Positions 33,756 to 41,399 of a stretch of 45,346 nt of DNA are shown here, one piece after another. The translations under genes and the position numbers were made by a program. The DNA comes from Desulfobacter hydrogenophilus. GTDB taxonomy: Bacteria > Desulfobacterota > Desulfobacteria > Desulfobacterales > Desulfobacteraceae. Numbering within the stretch: the stretch's first letter is position 1; each line of letters opens with the position of its first letter. The stretch lies in contig NZ_CP036314.1 in the NCBI RefSeq assembly GCF_004319545.1, positions 1 to 45,346 of the forward strand, read 5' to 3'. The notes beneath the pieces were generated by a model. It had not been told where the DNA came from. It searched no databases and saw nothing but the letters and a program-made list of their open reading frames with translations.

Positions 33756-34184
33756 TCGTTTTCTTATATACTCAGTTCTTATTTAACTGTATGATTTATC
33801 CGAACTACCATAAACTGATTCATAGATGTAGCGGCCTGATTTCATAATCGCCCTGGCCTGATTTGATAAAAATTTTCGGCCAGAATTAAACCGTTTCTAC
33901 AGTTCAATCTTGGCCAGCTTTATTCGTTACTGGGCCAGGATTAAATGTTTCTGGCCGAATTTATCTGATACTGAGCCAGATTTAAGTGTTTCTATAAATT
34001 TTCTCATAAACTCCAGTATTTTATGGGTACATGAGATTATGTTTTTCGAGACTTAATAAAGCCGAGCCTTACTTCTGCCATTTCCCACCTTTCTAAAATC
34101 ATTGAAAACGGTTGATCATACCATCAATGCTCAGTCAATTTATATTTAGGTTTTTACAATGTTGCAAATAATTCGGCTTTTATG
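33756..34184. other. Gene-free gap holding repeat ends
   Basis: Apart from the terminal-repeat copies described separately I see no gene here. The part from 33996 to 34184 is AT-rich with no strong hairpin, and is the downstream flank of the convergent regulator gene. Confidence 0.5.
33827..33995 (+). mobile_element. IS-like left end with tandem subrepeats
   Basis: Starts with a 36-bp sequence (TGTAGCGGCCTGATTTCATA..., 33827-33862) whose exact inverse lies at 43174-43209. Inside it, six GGCC-centred subrepeats such as GGCCAGAATTAAAC, GGCCAGGATTAAATG and GAGCCAGATTTAAGTG recur about every 25 bp. TGT/ACA ends with several internal transposase-binding-like repeats are known from IS21-type elements; no transposase gene exists in the window, so the family is a guess. 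Confidence 0.65.
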
Positions 34185-35099
34185 TCAGAGTTCGGCGATA
34201 ATTTTTCCCATATTCTTCGTATCATAACCTCCTATTTGAGAGAATTCTTCCTGAAACGATTGCGCCTGAATAATATTCAATAGAGTTTGTACCCCGTATT
34301 GATCCGCATCTTCACGCCTGAAAACCAGGTCGTACTGCTCTTTTTTTATAGGGATAAACTCAATCCCTTCTACTTGTTTTGCTATTTTTTCAGTACCAAT
34401 GGCAACATCTGCTTTCCCCGATGCCACAATACTGGCAACAGTGAGATGCGATTGAATTTCATGATTATACCCGGCAACATCTTTACTGGAAATGCCTGAC
34501 AGGCGTAAATTTTCGTCCAGCAACACGCGCGACCCAGCTCCCTTCTCACGATTGACCATTGTGATGTCATCCCGGCTAAAATCGTTCCAATCCGATATTT
34601 CTTTAGGATTTCCCTTTGCAATATAAAAGCCTTGCATGCGACAGGTCAAATGAACTATTACAGCAGGAATTCCAGGCAATAATCGTCTTACGTATGCCAC
34701 ATTATATGTGTCTGTATCGCTGTCCCATAGGTGTGCAAAGGCAACATTAACTTGCTTTCTATATAGTGCGATCAGGCTGTCATAACTTCCGATATAGGCA
34801 CGTAGTGCTGAGACCCCACGCTGGCGCATATAATTTGAAAGAATGTCCAGCATGATATCCTGACCGCAAAGTACAAAATCGTCTTTTTGAAGTGAGGAGC
34901 CTGTTTCCTGCTCGTGAGCGCAACTTCCTTTTTTCGAATTTTGAATATAATTTTTTATGTCATTTTCAGAAAAGCGCACCTTACGACCAACTCTGTAAGA
35001 CTGGAGTTCTTCATTTTTTATCATGCTGTATATTTTGCTTTTACTGACTTTAAGTATGTCAGCGACATCTTGTACGGAAAGTTCATTTTTGGGATTCAC
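34185..35099 (-). CDS. HTH regulator with periplasmic-binding-like sensor domain
   Basis: A 304-residue one-component regulator. Residues 6-52 are an excisionase/MerR-like HTH (LSVQDVADILKVSKSKIYSMI, VGRKVRFSENDIKNYI). Residues 75-295 form a PBP_like (PF12727-type) domain found fused to HTH in molybdate- or anion-responsive regulators: GSYDSLIALYRKQVNVAFAH, NREKGAGSRVLLDENL, VASGKADVAIGTEKIA. The ligand is unknown; anions such as molybdate, tungstate or a sulfur oxyanion are reasonable. It is divergent from a TauE/SafE transporter with a shared operator, so it probably controls it. Confidence 0.88.
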   Translation of the reverse strand: MNPKNELSVQDVADILKVSKSKIYSMIKNEELQSYRVGRKVRFSENDIKNYIQNSKKGSCAHEQETGSSLQKDDFVLCGQDIMLDILSNYMRQRGVSALRAYIGSYDSLIALYRKQVNVAFAHLWDSDTDTYNVAYVRRLLPGIPAVIVHLTCRMQGFYIAKGNPKEISDWNDFSRDDITMVNREKGAGSRVLLDENLRLSGISSKDVAGYNHEIQSHLTVASIVASGKADVAIGTEKIAKQVEGIEFIPIKKEQYDLVFRREDADQYGVQTLLNIIQAQSFQEEFSQIGGYDTKNMGKIIAEL

Positions 35100-35193
35100 A
35101 GAAGATCTCCTATTCCCGGTTAACTATTGATAAAAAAAATCAATTAATATTATATAACAGATATAATACACAATTAAACTTAGTTTAATATTA

Positions 35194-35248
35194 TTTGGTA
35201 TTATTTGGCACTTTTTGAAATATATATTTAGTATGAAATAATACCAAA
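35194..35248. promoter_or_regulatory. Inverted-repeat operator between regulator and transporter
   Basis: TTTGGTATTATTT at 35194-35206 and its exact inverse AAATAATACCAAA at 35236-35248 are separated by 29 bp, three helical turns between arms with the arms included at four turns centre to centre. A direct half copy TATTATTTGG lies at 35189. It lies between the divergent regulator and transporter genes. Confidence 0.7.
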
Positions 35249-35282
35249 GTAGACAAAAAAAATAAGGGGGAGTTTAACGAAT

Positions 35283-36179
35283 ATGATATTTTCAATATCA
35301 GGTGTAGAGACCCATCCACTAATCCCTTTTTTTGTTGCTTTTATTGCATCCTTTTTTACCTCTATGGGCGGAGTTTCTGGTGCATTCCTTTTATTGCCGT
35401 TCCAGATAAGCTTTCTCGGATATACAGCGCCGTCAGTTAGCGCAACCAATCAGGTTTTTAACGTTATCGCTATTCCCAGCGGAGTGTATAGGTATATTAA
35501 AGAGGGGCGAATGTTGTGGCCTTTGACATGGGCTGTGATCATCGGCACTTTGCCTGGTGTTTTCATTGGAGCATGGGTTCGTATCAAGTATCTACCAGAC
35601 CCAAAGAACTTCAAATTATTTGTGGGTTTGGTTCTTTGCTATATCGGCCTGCGGTTGTTGGTAGATGTTATAAAAACAAATAGAAGGCCAAGGTTGTCAG
35701 GAGGCACTCAAAAAATACAGGCACAACACACTGTCAAAATCATTAAATCCTCCATTCGGCGGGTAACTTTCAATTACGAAGGGGAAGAATATAGGTTTTC
35801 ACCGTTGGTTATCTATGTGATCTGTTTTTTTGTGGGAATCATTGGCGGGATATATGGCATTGGCGGCGGATCAATAGTAGCGCCTTTTTTTGTAGCCATT
35901 GTTGGTCTGCCTGTTTACATAGTAGCTGGAGCAGCATTGATGGGTACGTTCATCACTTCTATTGCGGGTGTTGTTTTTTTTCAATACCTTTCGATGATCT
36001 ATACAAACATGACCGTTGCACCTGATTGGATGCTTGGAGCTTTGTTCGGATTTGGGGGAATTTTTGGTATGTACTTAGGGGCACGTACGCAGAAATATGT
36101 CCCGGCAAGAACAATTAAAAGCATACTTTGCTGTTGCGTGTTGTTCGTGGCTATCCGTTATATTGTCGGGTATTTCTGA
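35283..36179 (+). CDS. TauE/SafE (TSUP) family anion transporter
   Basis: A 298-residue polytopic protein (eight or nine membrane segments) with the duplicated TSUP motif: FFTSMGGVSGAFLLLPFQ at about 23-40 and IGGIYGIGGGSIVAPFF at about 186-202. A charged cytosolic loop (about 125-165) separates the halves. Family members export sulfite, sulfoacetate or related C-S anions. GGGGGAGTTTAACGAAT precedes the ATG. It is the likely target of the divergent HTH/PBP regulator. Confidence 0.92.
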   Translation: MIFSISGVETHPLIPFFVAFIASFFTSMGGVSGAFLLLPFQISFLGYTAPSVSATNQVFNVIAIPSGVYRYIKEGRMLWPLTWAVIIGTLPGVFIGAWVRIKYLPDPKNFKLFVGLVLCYIGLRLLVDVIKTNRRPRLSGGTQKIQAQHTVKIIKSSIRRVTFNYEGEEYRFSPLVIYVICFFVGIIGGIYGIGGGSIVAPFFVAIVGLPVYIVAGAALMGTFITSIAGVVFFQYLSMIYTNMTVAPDWMLGALFGFGGIFGMYLGARTQKYVPARTIKSILCCCVLFVAIRYIVGYF

Positions 36180-36666
36180 ATCACATATTCGCTGGAACTT
36201 GCTGATAAATGAATGTTAACTATCTATGAAAAACGGTATTGTTTCTGAAAACCCCATGAGCACTGGCGTTTCTATTGTTGGGGATTGGGATCATTCCAAT
36301 CCCCTTTGAATTTTTATCGGTAAACATTTTCAATACAATACGTGGTCTCATCATCGGAAAATTTTTCGATATACCCCATGGAATCGACAAATGGACAAGA
36401 TTTTTTCAGAAAAGATTGGAAAATGCCTGAACAGTAGGAATGCGTACTTGATCTGTTATTGGTGAGGTGGCTGAAACGCAGAATTGAGTTTTTTCATACC
36501 ATAAGTGCTTGGTCAACTATGTGGCAAATTCAAGAAAAAAATTTGCAAGCCTTCCCAGAGGATGTTAATTATTTTGGAATTAATTTTTTTTACATTTATA
36601 CTGATCTGGTTATTCTTGCTTTTCGGATGTTATCCCGTTAGATAAATGAAAACCACAGATCAACTC
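36180..36666. other. Non-coding gap before the cassette cluster
   Basis: Contains a terminator hairpin at 36280-36304 and no convincing gene. Short frames around 36459-36641 (VRWLKRRIEFFHTISAW) have no ribosome site and look like chance or decayed coding. GTTAGAT at 36637-36643 is a cassette-boundary-like heptamer. Confidence 0.5.
36280..36312 (+). terminator. Terminator after the TauE-like gene
   Basis: GGGGATTGG (36280-36288) and CCAATCCCC (36296-36304) pair perfectly with a 7-nt loop; TTTGAATTTTT follows. It is 101 nt after the stop at 36179. Confidence 0.75.
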
Positions 36667-36692
36667 GTTAGAGATCAATACGGAGGTAGGCA

Positions 36693-37250
36693 ATGTCGCT
36701 CCGCAATTTCCATGTTAATGGCAACGTCACGGATGAGGAGTTGCTATCGAGATCTTCAGGGTTCATTGAGACTCTCGTAGCAAGTTTTAGGCAGGCTGCG
36801 GCAAATGGAAGCTTTTCGTTCGGGCCGTTAACACTTAAAGATCCTGACCTAAACAGGGTTCACTCTGTTGTCACCGAAATTGATTCAAGAAGGCTTTTTT
36901 TTGCATGTGGAGATGACGAAATACCCCACTACGCAATGAGAAGCTTATATGAGGTAAGAAATTCCATCAGAGAGCATGCAAAGGGCGTCTGGGCTAACCC
37001 ATCGTGTGAGCTACTCGTTCAAGAAATTTCTCATACTCTTAGCGAGGCATGTACCGCCGCAGAAAAGCTGGGGGGTGAACAGGTACACATGGGAAGTAAA
37101 GAGTTTGAGCCATTCATCGACATTATCGCTAATATGAGGCTCAAGGTCTGGGCATTGGTTGCTGCACTTAAGACTAAGCTTGGCTCGGTTATCAATCCAC
37201 GTAACTTGCCCCAAGAAATCAACGTTCAGGTGGAAAAACATGATCTCTAA
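36693..37250 (+). CDS. Cassette-type hypothetical protein 1
   Basis: A 185-residue soluble protein with mixed helices, no signal peptide, no domain I recognise (MSLRNFHVNGNVTDEELLSR...). GGAGGTAGGCA precedes the ATG. It begins 25 bp after GTTAGAGATC (36667-36676), whose exact inverse GATCTCTAAC ends the gene (37242-37251, stop codon included). This is what an integron cassette looks like: its own start and the 5' arm of its attC are complementary. Confidence 0.72.
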   Translation: MSLRNFHVNGNVTDEELLSRSSGFIETLVASFRQAAANGSFSFGPLTLKDPDLNRVHSVVTEIDSRRLFFACGDDEIPHYAMRSLYEVRNSIREHAKGVWANPSCELLVQEISHTLSEACTAAEKLGGEQVHMGSKEFEPFIDIIANMRLKVWALVAALKTKLGSVINPRNLPQEINVQVEKHDL

Positions 37251-37340
37251 CAAGAGTCGGCAATATGCACCCTACGGTCGCCGGACAACAAAAACGCTGC
37301 GCTTATTTTGGCACCGTTGCGGCTGGCGATAGGTTATAAA
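37242..37340 (+). repeat. attC-like site 1
   Basis: Starts with GATCTCTAAC overlapping the stop codon, contains TCGCCGGACAAC opposed to GTTGCGGCTGGCGA as inner arms, and ends in GGTTATAAA (boundary G at 37333). Length about 95 bp. The arms pair imperfectly with extrahelical bases, as in attC folded bottom strands. No integrase integron gene is nearby. Confidence 0.5.
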
Positions 37341-37354
37341 TGGATTAGCGTATA

Positions 37355-37984
37355 ATGACTAAAATAAGCAATCCACTGAAAGGAAGATTTGATGAATACA
37401 TGAAACTCATCAAAGTTTTGTGTGAGTGTTACGATCAAGGCAATGATATTGTAGCCTTATCCATTGCCACAGCAATTCGAGTGCTTGTTCATGACACAAA
37501 GAAAAGCAAATCTTTATTTGCACACCTTGATATCAAAGATGCAGAGTATCTGAGTACAAATCATCAAATCACAGAAGATATTGTGCATTTGGGGATAGTC
37601 CGCCGTATAAATGTTGGCGTTAATGATGGTATTGGTGGAGAAGCAAAGTATTGGCCTTTGTGTGATGAAAGATATTTCCCATCTCCCAAAGAACAATCCT
37701 TTCTCAAGTTTAATGATTGGTGGAACGAACAAGTTTTTAGGAATGATTCCTTTTCATTGAGTCGCCGTGATTTAGTGCTGAGCGTTACTAATAAGGATGG
37801 TGGCGCTCATTTTGATACGGAAGTTGAACAGCGTTATGACGATTTTCGGAAAACATGGTCAGGTGGTTCCAGTCTCGTTGGTCGAAATTCTGGTCGTGTA
37901 AGAGGGTATGACAATATTCCAATTTATCCGGCAGTGAGGCAGATTGCATACGAATTGCTTCACTCGAAATATAAGAAGGCATAA
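37355..37984 (+). CDS. Cassette-type hypothetical protein 2
   Basis: A 209-residue soluble protein. The stretch SLSRRDLVLSVTNKDGGAHF, then DTEVEQRYDDF, is a conserved-looking block that I have seen in uncharacterised bacterial proteins, but I cannot name a function. It starts 21 bp after the cassette boundary at 37333 and its stop codon lies inside the next attC-like site, so cassette packing is tight. The ATG has no strong ribosome site (GATTAGCGTATA). Confidence 0.72.
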   Translation: MTKISNPLKGRFDEYMKLIKVLCECYDQGNDIVALSIATAIRVLVHDTKKSKSLFAHLDIKDAEYLSTNHQITEDIVHLGIVRRINVGVNDGIGGEAKYWPLCDERYFPSPKEQSFLKFNDWWNEQVFRNDSFSLSRRDLVLSVTNKDGGAHFDTEVEQRYDDFRKTWSGGSSLVGRNSGRVRGYDNIPIYPAVRQIAYELLHSKYKKA

Positions 37985-38048
37985 CATTTGGTTCCAGGGG
38001 CCGCTTTCCTCTGCGCTCCAAGCGCCTCTGAAACATGCGTTTTATACG
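37979..38048 (+). repeat. attC-like site 2
   Basis: GCATAAC (with the stop codon of the preceding gene) opens it, and GCGTTTTATACG closes it (boundary G at 38039). The inner arms GTTCCAGGGGC and GCCTCTGAAAC pair in 10 of 11 positions counting one G-T. Length about 68 bp, the common attC size. This is the clearest of the three. Confidence 0.55.
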
Positions 38049-38074
38049 CTTAATCTTTTTAGGAATATACCAAG

Positions 38075-38746
38075 ATGGCTATTGAAGATCTCTACAATCA
38101 ATTTAATGAACTTTTTAATCGTGCTGTTGTTCATATTGAGTCTATTTATATGAAATTTGAAGCAGTTGGACTGCTTGATGGATTTATGGAGAGAACATAT
38201 GCTTACGAGTTGTATCACCAGTTAAGATGTGCACAGGAAGTATTGGATTACAAGGATTTTGTAATACATGCCGAGCCTCAAAAACAAAGGACTCTGTTTT
38301 TTAGAAAAATTATTGAAAGACTAATAAATGAAAATGATAATCCAAATAAAATCGCCTTTCAGAAATCCGTCATGCCAGACATGCTAGTCCATATGCCAAA
38401 TAATATTGATATCAATATTGCAATGTTAGAAGTCAAGCCAGAGAAGAAGCAGCCTGGCAAAATCCCAGAAGATGGACAGCCATGGAGGGGATTCGCAAAA
38501 GACATTAGAGTAATCAAAGAGTTCTTGGATGGAGGCGATGACGTACAAGGATACTATAGGGGAATCTCACTTCTTTATAAAACAGATTATGGCTTTAATT
38601 CAGAGGATGAAATTAAAAACTCTTATGCAGGTATAATAAAAGGAACATTAGGGGATGCGTGGGAGGAATATCAAGATAGAATTTTATTATTATGGCACAA
38701 GGAACCTGCTAGTGAAGTTGTTCAAATTCCCTGGTATGAAAATTGA
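38075..38746 (+). CDS. Cassette-type hypothetical protein 3
   Basis: A 223-residue protein without signal or membrane segments. NIDINIAMLEVKPEKKQPGK at about 105-124 has the D...E-V-K spacing of a PD-(D/E)xK nuclease-like core (preceded by MPDMLVHMP), so a nuclease fold is possible but weakly supported. It starts 36 bp after the boundary of attC-like site 2 and is followed by attC-like site 3. Confidence 0.7.
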   Translation: MAIEDLYNQFNELFNRAVVHIESIYMKFEAVGLLDGFMERTYAYELYHQLRCAQEVLDYKDFVIHAEPQKQRTLFFRKIIERLINENDNPNKIAFQKSVMPDMLVHMPNNIDINIAMLEVKPEKKQPGKIPEDGQPWRGFAKDIRVIKEFLDGGDDVQGYYRGISLLYKTDYGFNSEDEIKNSYAGIIKGTLGDAWEEYQDRILLLWHKEPASEVVQIPWYEN

Positions 38747-38756
38747 AATTACATAC

Positions 38757-38810
38757 CCCGGCAAATTCAGTCGATACAAAAATCTGCGCGGCTGATTTGC
38801 AACGTTAAAG
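38757..38810 (+). repeat. attC-like site 3
   Basis: Inner arms GCAAATTCAGTCG (38761-38773) and CGGCTGATTTGC (38789-38800) pair with single unpaired bases on one side, the typical attC asymmetry, and the right end is CAACGTTAAAG with boundary G at 38804. The left R-box is poorly preserved (ATTACAT instead of a TAAC form), so this site may be degenerate. Confidence 0.45.
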
Positions 38811-39289
38811 TGTTGACTTTGTCTATTATCAAACGCTCAAAGCCTGTATTTATGGGGCGTTGACTTCTTATGTTATTCATTCCTGTCGAAGCTAAGAGGT
38901 TATATCCAAAGAGTGTTAATTCCTATGAAACTTTTCTTTCGTACCTTTGTTGGAATAAGGCCTTTTAGTCAGATAGTATCGAATAAAGCTGGCCCGGTAA
39001 CATTTAAAGCTGGCCAGTAACATTTATTCCTGGCCCAGAAACGGTTAAATCCGGCCCGGAATTTTGGATAGAATCATTTAATCCTGGCCGAAATTTTCTG
39101 ATAAAATCAAGCCAAGGCTATTATGAAATCAGGCCGCTACACTTACCTGTCTGGGAATCAGGGTTGGTCCTCTTTGATACCGGTAGTGCTTGCCCGGATC
39201 TGCCAAAGCTGCCCCAAAATCAATTACTTTGAAATTTTAAAAAAAGGTGTGGACGGACAGGGATATTCTCCTCAACCTTCACAAGAAGA
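38811..39289. mobile_element. Gene-free gap with IS-like right end
   Basis: Right-end copy of the terminal-repeat family: GGCC-centred subrepeats from about 38985, closing with TATTATGAAATCAGGCCGCT plus ACA at 39141. Upstream of it, 38840-38885 resembles 42985-43030, so the two right ends share a longer common block. After 39141 a short frame (SGLVLFDTGSACPDLPKL, 39158-39211) looks like a fragment of a metallo-beta-lactamase-fold hydrolase gene. Confidence 0.6.
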
Positions 39290-41053
39290 TTAATTGGGAG
39301 AACTCAATTTTCCAGTCTTTGGATCTACAGAATACCCTGCTTTTCTAAGAGCAATCAGGACATCTGACAAATGGAGGTTGTCAACCAACAGATGCCTTTT
39401 TATGGCTTCCCTTAAGATATGGGCATATACATAGCTTGGATTTTTGGCATCACCATTCTCTGCATCGAATATGGCAGCCTCAATCAACTCCTCTGGTTCC
39501 GCTTGCCGCCACTTCACATTTGATTCACCAGCAGCTTTGTCTGTTGGTTTGTGCACTGTCATGATCAAATCAACAGTGACAACGCTTTCAGATCCAGAAG
39601 AGAGCCCTTTGACTGATCTTTGTCCTTTATCAAGAATAGCAATATGATCAGGGACTGAATCAAAACCGGCTTCACGCAATGCGGTCAGGACAAGACTCCA
39701 TACGTTCCCTTTGCTATTTCCAAATACAACTGACATATATTTACCGGGCTTCAATACCCTGTATGCCTCTTTGAAAGCTCCTTTTAAAAGCTCTCCATAC
39801 CTCACGGCAGCATTGACCTTTTTTTTTCCACAAGTATGGATAACGGCTTCATTTGCATTATCAGTCGTTTGTCCAATCCACGCCTCATGAAACAAACTCA
39901 TATCACTGTAAAAAATATTAGATCCAAAAGGAGGATCAGTAAAAATATAATCTATTGAATCGGAGTCCAAATGTTCCAATAAATCTGCTGAGGCAAGACT
40001 GTACCTTGCATTTCCATGTTCTATATCTCCAAATACATCAGAGCTATTATAAATAACATCATCTGATTTCTTTGCAGCATTAACCTTTCTTAAAAACAAC
40101 TCAAAAACATTCCATTCAAAATAAACAGGTGAAATGTAATATGTTTGATTCTGGGCATTCAAAGGCCTCTGCTTACTCCATTGATATCGCCTTGAAGCTC
40201 GTGGGAGTATGGCGGTAAATGCAAACTGAAGCTTCTTTCTTATTCTTTCCTCTTCTATCTTTGATATGTTATCCCACAACTCTGTTAAAATTATTGCATT
40301 CCTTGCAGAAAAGAATTTTTTTGTCTCAGTCAACCCACGATTTTTTAACCCAGAACGGCTATACATCTCCCTCTCTGGGTCAATAGAAAGAGAAGGAACC
40401 TTAGACAGAATATCCTCGGCTTTGGCATCGTTTATATTCTGAAAATCAATTTCTTGAATATCTTGTTCAATCTGTTTCCCTTGTACCCCTTTAACAACAA
40501 CCTTGACCGGGATATCTGATCCACCATTCCATGTTCTCCTGCTGAATTTTGTGTCACATTCCGGGCAGACATCTTTTCTTTCAGCTTCTGGCAGCATGAC
40601 ATGATCATAAAAAATTAGTTCATAACCACACTTTGGACAGGCATAAACAAAAGACCAAATAGTCCTCACAAGTTCTATATCAGTTCCATCTTCTTCTCTG
40701 ATAGTCTGATAGTAATGCCCAAATTTTTTTCTTGTTTTCGAAACAACTGATTTCGCAGCTTTGGTTAATTCTTGTGGAGTGACCTTTGCCAAATACCCTT
40801 GAGCAATATGCTGTCCTAAAACTGAAATATCACTGAGTTCAACATCTCTGCCAGACATGACTGCGGCAATCCCGGTCATGCCAGATCCAGCAAATATATC
40901 AGCTACTTTTTCGGTTGGCTTAGAATAATGATTTATAAAAGGGATAATTGCACCAACAGGCACTTTAGTTAAATAGCCATGGCAATTATAAATTGGGTCA
41001 GTTCTTGGAACTTTTATTATATCTGAAATTGGTTGATTCTGTACTCCAGCCAA
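39290..41053 (-). CDS. DNA methyltransferase (N6-adenine or N4-cytosine type)
   Basis: About 587 residues. AdoMet motif FAGSGMTG is at about 58-65, the catalytic motif TDPPFGSN at about 376-383, i.e. alpha-like order with a large target-recognition region between. CPKC (143) and CPEC (167) form a zinc ribbon. It has no ATG start: the frame opens with TTG at 41065, and a second TTG at 41053 follows GGAGGAATGC and is preferred. Promoter: TTGACA and TATATG 17 bp apart, read on the minus strand at 41119-41091, contain the C-box. It is divergent from the controller and nuclease genes, so it forms a restriction-modification system. Confidence 0.9.
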   Translation of the reverse strand: MAGVQNQPISDIIKVPRTDPIYNCHGYLTKVPVGAIIPFINHYSKPTEKVADIFAGSGMTGIAAVMSGRDVELSDISVLGQHIAQGYLAKVTPQELTKAAKSVVSKTRKKFGHYYQTIREEDGTDIELVRTIWSFVYACPKCGYELIFYDHVMLPEAERKDVCPECDTKFSRRTWNGGSDIPVKVVVKGVQGKQIEQDIQEIDFQNINDAKAEDILSKVPSLSIDPEREMYSRSGLKNRGLTETKKFFSARNAIILTELWDNISKIEEERIRKKLQFAFTAILPRASRRYQWSKQRPLNAQNQTYYISPVYFEWNVFELFLRKVNAAKKSDDVIYNSSDVFGDIEHGNARYSLASADLLEHLDSDSIDYIFTDPPFGSNIFYSDMSLFHEAWIGQTTDNANEAVIHTCGKKKVNAAVRYGELLKGAFKEAYRVLKPGKYMSVVFGNSKGNVWSLVLTALREAGFDSVPDHIAILDKGQRSVKGLSSGSESVVTVDLIMTVHKPTDKAAGESNVKWRQAEPEELIEAAIFDAENGDAKNPSYVYAHILREAIKRHLLVDNLHLSDVLIALRKAGYSVDPKTGKLSSPN

Positions 41054-41089
41054 GCATTCCTCCAAACATTATAAAATTTGCAGATGGGA

Positions 41090-41125
41090 ATCATATAGTC
41101 TGTAGACTTATAGTTGTCAAGAATA
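41090..41125 (+). promoter_or_regulatory. C-box operator of the restriction-modification system
   Basis: CATATAGTC-TGTA-GACTTATAGT at 41092-41115 follows the GACT-N3-AGTC symmetry of C-boxes bound by controller proteins of type II systems. It overlaps the -35/-10 of the methylase promoter on the minus strand and lies just upstream of the controller gene on the plus strand, giving the usual switch: repress the methylase, activate controller and nuclease. Confidence 0.75.
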
Positions 41126-41166
41126 TAACGTCTGCAAAATTATATCTCCATATATTAGGTGTTGCT

Positions 41167-41394
41167 ATCACATCCGATGCTAAACAAATACTGGCCAACA
41201 ATCTCAAAAGACTTAGAGTTTCCTCTGGCCTTTCTCAGGAAGCCCTTGCTGAAAGAGCTGGACTCCATCGCACGTATGTCAGTTCTGTAGAAAGAGCACA
41301 AAGAAATATTACTGTAGAAAATATTTACGCACTGGCTCAAGCTCTTAGCTGCGACCCTCGTGAACTTCTTAATCCAATTATCAAAGGCGAATAA
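41167..41394 (+). CDS. Restriction-modification controller protein (C protein, XRE family)
   Basis: About 76 residues: HTH domain LANNLKRLRVSSGLSQEALA, AERAGLHRTYVSSVERAQRN, ITVENIYALAQAL, SCDPRELL, the classic C-protein sequence. The open frame extends to an ATG at 40993, but that would put the C-box inside the gene and overlap the methylase. No ATG exists after the C-box, so a non-ATG or leaderless start near 41152-41167 is likely; the exact start is unknown. It ends 5 nt before the nuclease ATG. Confidence 0.85.
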   Translation: MTSDAKQILANNLKRLRVSSGLSQEALAERAGLHRTYVSSVERAQRNITVENIYALAQALSCDPRELLNPIIKGE

Positions 41395-41399
41395 CATAT

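Noticed and set aside
36459..36641. 60-codon frame (VRWLKRRIEFFHTISAW...) as a gene
   Set aside because: No ribosome site and no recognisable domain. It lies in a gap between a terminator and the cassette cluster and is likely chance or decayed coding.
40993..41166. Upstream extension of the controller protein to an ATG at 40993
   Set aside because: It would place the C-box and the methylase start within the gene, and the extra residues do not resemble any controller protein.
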